Source: Paracoccaceae bacterium (lineage in GTDB: Bacteria; Pseudomonadota; Alphaproteobacteria; Rhodobacterales; Rhodobacteraceae). From it: DNA of 7,391 nucleotides. The stretch is from assembly GCA_003551745.1 (NCBI GenBank), contig PUNI01000276.1, forward strand, positions 1 through 7,391. The letters run 5' to 3'. This document shows positions 4,637 through 7,391 of this stretch, piece by piece. The translations under genes and the position numbers were made by a program. How positions within the stretch are numbered: position 1 is the first letter of the stretch; every line of letters begins with the position of its first letter. The notes under the pieces were generated by a model. The model did no database searches. It was not told where the DNA came from and saw only the letters and a list, made by a program, of their open reading frames with translations.

Positions 4637-6032
4637 AATCCACCGGCTGCGCGGGGGCGACACGCCCCAGCCCCCGTTCTCGATAGAGGCCGAGCAGATG
4701 GTGCTCGGGAACATGATGCTGCGCGAGGGCGCCTGTGCGCTGATCCAGCGGTTCGGCGGGGTCGAGCTCTTCGTCGACCCGCTGCACGCGCGCATCTACG
4801 AGGTCGCGGCCGAACGGGAGCGCCACGACCTTCTGGTCAGCCCGGTGACCATGGCCAGCGCACTGGCGGCCGAGGAGGGACTGAGCGCGGTGGGCGGCCC
4901 CGCCTATCTGGCCCGGCTGGCGGGCGCGGCGGTGTCGGACCTGCGCGGCTATCTGGAGCTGCTGGCCGAGCTGCGGGCCAAGCGGCAGATCCTCGCCGCG
5001 GTGGACCAAGCCCGCGAGCGCATCGTCGCCGGCGAGGACAGCGCCGCGGACATCGCGGGCGGTCTTGAGGGGGCGCTGATCGCGCTGGAGGCGGCGGGCC
5101 GCGCCGCGGCCCCGGTGTCGATGCTCAAGGCGGTCACCGTGGCCATGACCCAGATCGCCGCCGCCTATTCCGGCGAGGAGGGCACGGCGGTGCGCACGGG
5201 CATCGCCGCGCTCGACGCGCTGATCGGCGGGCTCCACCCGGGCGAGCTGATCCTCCTCGGCGGGCGGCCGAGCATGGGCAAGACCGCCGTGGCGCTGTCG
5301 ATCGCCACGCGGGTCGCCCGGGCCGGCCACAGCGTCGGCATCGCGTCCCTCGAGATGACGCCCGAGGCCATGGCCATGCGCGCGCTGGCCGAGGCCACCT
5401 GCGACACCGGGATCGCCAGCAGCTATGCGCAGATGCGCCGGGGCGAGATGACCGAGGCGCAGTTCCGGGCCCTCGGCGATGTGGCGAAGGGGGTGGCCGA
5501 GCTGCCGATCCGGTTCCTGCCGCGCTCCTTCAGCGACGTGGGCGCGCTGATGGGCGGGGCGCGGCAGCTGCACCGCACCATGCCCGGCGGGCTGCGCCTC
5601 CTGATCGTGGATTACGCCCAGCTGCTCCGCAGCCAGGCCCGCAACCGCTTCGAGCAGATCACCGAGATCAGCATCGCCCTGAAGGCGCTGGCGGGGCAGC
5701 TGAACGTGCCGGTGCTGGCGTTGTCGCAGCTGTCGCGGGCGGTGGAGGCCCGCGAGGACAAGCGCCCGACGCTGGCCGATCTGCGCGAGTCCGGTCAGCT
5801 GGAGCAGGACGCGGACGTGGTGATGTTCTGCTACCGCGACGCCTACTACCTCGAGCGCGACCGCCCGCCCGAGGACGCCGGCGCCGAGGAGCACGAGGCC
5901 TGGCGCCGCGCCATGGAGGCGGCGCGCAACCGGCTGGAGGTGATCGTCGCCAAGCAGCGGCAGGGCGAGATCGGCACCGCCCATCTGCGCTGCAATCCAG
6001 CGCTGAACCTGATCTGGGAGGACGGGCGATGA
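4626..6032 (+). CDS. dnaB: replicative DNA helicase, DnaB family
   Basis: Hexameric 5'-3' helicase that unwinds the replication fork. The N-terminal domain opens with PFSIEAEQMVLGNMML (cf. the usual P-x-x-IEAEQ-x-LLG). The C-terminal RecA-like core has Walker A GGRPSMGKTAVAL (212-224, Lys219), the LEMTPEAMAMR segment, Walker B LLIVDYAQLL (D329), LALSQLSRAVEAREDKRP with the sensor Gln368, LRESGQLEQDADVVMFCYRD, and the arginine-finger region VAKQRQGEIGT (K443, R445). At 468 residues it is full length and intact. GTG at 4626 is chosen for AGGGAGGT (4613-4620) with a 5-nt spacer; a TTG at 4608 would add six residues. It overlaps the previous gene by 11 nt and the next by ATGA. A phage-encoded DnaB removes dependence on the host helicase; no separate loader is seen. 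Confidence 0.95.
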   Translation: MTAEIHRLRGGDTPQPPFSIEAEQMVLGNMMLREGACALIQRFGGVELFVDPLHARIYEVAAERERHDLLVSPVTMASALAAEEGLSAVGGPAYLARLAGAAVSDLRGYLELLAELRAKRQILAAVDQARERIVAGEDSAADIAGGLEGALIALEAAGRAAAPVSMLKAVTVAMTQIAAAYSGEEGTAVRTGIAALDALIGGLHPGELILLGGRPSMGKTAVALSIATRVARAGHSVGIASLEMTPEAMAMRALAEATCDTGIASSYAQMRRGEMTEAQFRALGDVAKGVAELPIRFLPRSFSDVGALMGGARQLHRTMPGGLRLLIVDYAQLLRSQARNRFEQITEISIALKALAGQLNVPVLALSQLSRAVEAREDKRPTLADLRESGQLEQDADVVMFCYRDAYYLERDRPPEDAGAEEHEAWRRAMEAARNRLEVIVAKQRQGEIGTAHLRCNPALNLIWEDGR

Positions 6033-6976
6033 GCGTTCGGGTGATGGCCTGGGTCTGGGACAACGGCCCCGAGGATCAGGCGGAACTCCTCGTGCTCCTC
6101 GCGGTGGCGGACTTCTGCAACGACCACGGCGAGTGCTGGCCGGCGATGGCCTCCATCGCCCGCAAGGCCCGGCTGTCGGAGCGCGGGGCGCGGCTGGTGA
6201 TCCGTCGTCTGGAGGCCCGCGGATACCTCGAAACCCAGCGCGGTGGCGGGCGTCGGCGCAGCTCGCGATACCGCATCCGCATGGGCGCAAACCCGGAACG
6301 GGATTCCCGGAATGACATTCCCGGAACCGGATTCCCGGAATCCGGCGACCCGAAACCCGGAACGGGAACGCAGAAAACCCGGAACCTGTGTGCCGGGGAA
6401 CCGTCAGGAACCATCAGGGAACCGTCAGCGCAGCCGCGCGCGCGCGAGGGGTTCCCCGAGGAAGGGGGTGCCGTTCCCCCGCCGGGTGCCGACCCGGAAG
6501 CCGCGGGTGCCGCCCCGCCATCGACCGAGGGTGCCGTCCCTCGCCCGCCCGGTGCCGTCCAGGCCCTCGCGGGTGCCGTCCCGCCAGCGGCAGGTGCCGT
6601 CCTGCCAGACCCACCGGGTGCCGACCCGGACCGCCGACGACGCGAGCGCCTTCTCGCCGCCGTCGGATCGCTCCCCTCGGGCGCGGTGCCGTGCGCGCGC
6701 CTCGGCGGGGCGCGAGACATGGCCGAAGCGGACGGATGGGCAGCCCTCGGGCTGTCGCTGGACGAGCAGTGCGCGGTCATCGCCGAGCGGATGGCCGCGG
6801 GGCGGGCGCGCGATCCCGCCTTCCGGATCCGGTCCTTCGGTTACTTCACCGAGGCCATGCGCGAGCGGGCCGAGCGCAGGAGAGCCGGGGTGCCGCCCCC
6901 GGAGAGCAGCCCTGCGCCCTCCACCGCAAGCGCGCGCATGGCGTTCTACCAACGCGTGATCGCGAGGCATTCATGA
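6029..6976 (+). CDS. winged-HTH phage replication protein (O-like, probable initiator)
   Basis: Residues 1-85 form a helix-turn-helix domain of the HTH_36 type seen in phage replication proteins: MSVRVMAWVWDNGPE, LVLLAVADFCNDHGECWPAM, then SIARKARLSERGARLVIRRL (recognition helix around SERGARLVIRRLEARGYLE) and a wing GGGRRRSSRYRI. Residues 86-210 are a Pro/Gly/Ala-rich linker encoded by two DNA repeat arrays. The C-terminal part (about 210-290), with SLDEQCAVIAERMAAG and FRIRSFGYFTEAMRERAER, is a second small helical domain. The ATG at 6029 overlaps the dnaB stop (ATGA), with GGGAGGA (6016-6022) 6 nt upstream. The layout recalls lambda O: N-terminal origin-binding domain, origin repeats inside the gene, and a C-terminal partner-binding domain. 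It likely binds the internal iterons and recruits the adjacent DnaB; that is inferred. Confidence 0.8.
   Translation: MSVRVMAWVWDNGPEDQAELLVLLAVADFCNDHGECWPAMASIARKARLSERGARLVIRRLEARGYLETQRGGGRRRSSRYRIRMGANPERDSRNDIPGTGFPESGDPKPGTGTQKTRNLCAGEPSGTIREPSAQPRAREGFPEEGGAVPPPGADPEAAGAAPPSTEGAVPRPPGAVQALAGAVPPAAGAVLPDPPGADPDRRRRERLLAAVGSLPSGAVPCARLGGARDMAEADGWAALGLSLDEQCAVIAERMAAGRARDPAFRIRSFGYFTEAMRERAERRRAGVPPPESSPAPSTASARMAFYQRVIARHS
6292..6384 (+). repeat. CCCGGAA iteron array, probable phage replication origin
   Basis: CCCGGAA occurs at 6292, 6306, 6320, 6334, 6356 and 6378: steps of 14, 14, 14, 22 and 22 bp. Several copies extend to the palindrome ATTCCCGGAAT or TTCCCGGAA. Steps of 14 and 22 break the reading frame, so successive copies encode different peptides (PER, SRN, PGT, PES, PGT, RNL). 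The conservation is therefore at DNA level. An array inside the presumed initiator gene matches the lambda ori-in-O arrangement. Confidence 0.7.
6397..6427 (+). repeat. GGAACC-RTCA direct repeats next to the iterons
   Basis: GGAACCGTCA (6397-6406), GGAACCATCA (6407-6416) and GGAACCGTCA (6418-6427) follow the iteron array directly, with steps of 10 and 11 bp, about one helical turn. The GGAAC part resembles the iteron 3' end. The steps are out of frame, pointing to a DNA-level function such as an accessory binding site. Confidence 0.5.
6467..6623 (+). repeat. eight GGTGCCG repeats encoding a GA[VDA]-rich linker
   Basis: GGTGCCG starts at 6467, 6485, 6506, 6530, 6551, 6572, 6593 and 6617; every step (18, 21, 24, 21, 21, 21, 24) is a multiple of three. 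The repeats encode a 6-8 residue unit G-A-[V/D/A]-x-..., giving a flexible linker. GGT, a minor Gly codon in neighbouring genes, is kept in all eight copies, so the repeat either spread recently or is held at DNA level. Confidence 0.65.
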
Positions 6977-7044
6977 CCCATCCTCCCCTGCATCCCTTCC
7001 CACACGGTCGGCGTCCGGCCCCGCCGTGGGAGCCGCGGCCATGA
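6973..7044 (+). CDS. micro-ORF bridging two genes (23 aa, proline-rich)
   Basis: The ATG at 6973 overlaps the upstream stop (ATGA) and the TGA at 7042-7044 overlaps the downstream ATG at 7041 (ATGA). GCGAGG lies 5 nt before the start. The predicted peptide (MTHPPLHPFPHGRRPAPPW then EPRP) has nine prolines in 23 residues and no recognisable domain. Two perfect coupling junctions suggest it is translated, either as a real micro-protein or as a relay that carries ribosomes to the membrane-protein gene. It could also be a chance open frame filling a short gap. Confidence 0.45.
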   Translation: MTHPPLHPFPHGRRPAPPWEPRP

Positions 7045-7286
7045 GGCGGGCCCGGCGTCTCGACCTGGTCGAGGCCGTCGCCGGCACCGCGGTGGGCTTC
7101 GGGCTGTCCTGGGCGCTGACCGTCTGGGCGCTGCCGTGGTGGGGGTTGGCGCCCTCGGCGGCGGATGCGCTCGGCATCACCGCGCTGTTCACGGCCGCCT
7201 CGGTGGCCCGAGGCTATGCCGTGCGGCGGGTGTTCCGGCGCCTTGAGGGGCTGGCCCTGCGCCGCCGGGGAGGCTGCGATGCGTGA
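7041..7286 (+). CDS. small two-helix inner-membrane protein (DUF7220-like)
   Basis: 81 residues with a basic N-terminus (MRRARR), a first hydrophobic segment about 10-33 (AVGFGLSWALTVWALPWW), a short loop with a Pro, a second segment about 43-60 (GITALFTAASVARGY) and a basic tail with AVRRVFRRL. The pattern of an N-terminal LVEA, a VGFGLS helix, then FT-x-x-S-[VI]-AR-x-YA-[VL]-RR-x-F is what I remember of the small phage family DUF7220, whose function is unknown. The ATG at 7041 overlaps the micro-ORF stop and has GGGAG (7028-7032) 8 nt upstream; a GTG at 7026 is less likely. It probably sits in the inner membrane with both ends cytoplasmic by the positive-inside rule. Confidence 0.7.
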   Translation: MRRARRLDLVEAVAGTAVGFGLSWALTVWALPWWGLAPSAADALGITALFTAASVARGYAVRRVFRRLEGLALRRRGGCDA

Positions 7287-7391
7287 GCCGTCCACGCCCT
7301 GGCGGATCGGGGACCCGGCGCCGCCGGCCGCGATCACGCCGCTGCAGCTCGGGGTGGAGGAGCCGGTGTGGTTCGGCTTCCAGACCCCGCC
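7279..7391 (+). CDS. unknown protein, 5' end only (37 aa visible)
   Basis: An ATG at 7279 with GGGGAGG (7267-7273) 5 nt upstream opens a frame that continues past the window edge. It overlaps the previous gene by 8 nt, in keeping with the operon. The visible start (MREPSTPWRIGDPAPP, then AITPLQLGVEEPVWFGFQTP) is proline-rich and not recognised. Confidence 0.6.
   Translation, partial: MREPSTPWRIGDPAPPAAITPLQLGVEEPVWFGFQTP

Noticed and set aside
4611..6290. 559-residue open frame on the minus strand opposite dnaB
   Set aside because: Antisense shadow typical of very high-GC genes; composition is His/Arg/Gly/Ala-rich without motifs, while the plus strand encodes an intact DnaB.
6292..6623. CRISPR array
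   Set aside because: The repeats are only 7-14 bp, the spacers are shorter than 20 bp, and the whole stretch is inside an intact coding frame.

Overview
The window looks like the regulatory and replication (early) region of a temperate phage or prophage of a high-GC alphaproteobacterium. The reasons are overall GC in the seventies, a GapR/DUF2312-type gene (a family known from alphaproteobacteria), tight ATGA/GTGA gene overlaps, and a lambda-like divergent layout. A Rhodobacterales host is my best guess, but this is inference. No integrase, structural gene, tRNA or attachment site is visible.

Left part (1-1372, minus strand): a leftward operon of two small unknown genes followed by a RecE/exonuclease VIII-like PD-(D/E)XK nuclease that runs off the window. 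It starts just downstream of a probable leftward promoter covered by two operator-like sites. Middle (1373-2245): a short XRE-type repressor on the minus strand and a Cro-like small protein on the plus strand, separated by a control region. Five related 14-bp sites (two on the left, three on the right, with centres 32-34 bp apart inside each group) look like the repressor's operators. Both the repressor and the Cro-like gene have a -10-like box exactly 6 nt before an ATG and no ribosome binding site, suggesting leaderless messages.

Right part (2024-7391, plus strand): one dense operon. In order it encodes the Cro-like protein, a C5-cytosine DNA methyltransferase, a small unknown protein, a GapR/DUF2312-like DNA-binding protein, a RuvC-like Holliday-junction resolvase, a small unknown protein, a DnaB-type replicative helicase, a winged-HTH replication protein, a 23-residue micro-ORF, a small two-helix membrane protein, and the start of another unknown gene. 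The set fits phage genome replication, recombination-intermediate processing and self-methylation.

Two features deserve most attention. First, the methyltransferase gene is overlapped almost end to end by a second long ORF in another frame. Its reading looks protein-like, has its own Shine-Dalgarno-like start, shows a 37-residue repeat, and has the better codon bias over the middle third of the gene. This looks like genuine dual coding. Second, the HTH replication gene contains a nested array of CCCGGAA repeats at 14, 14, 14, 22 and 22 bp. These spacings are not multiples of three, so they are not explained by protein repeats; this is probably the replication origin, as in lambda O. It is followed by a second array of eight GGTGCCG repeats whose spacing is always a multiple of three.
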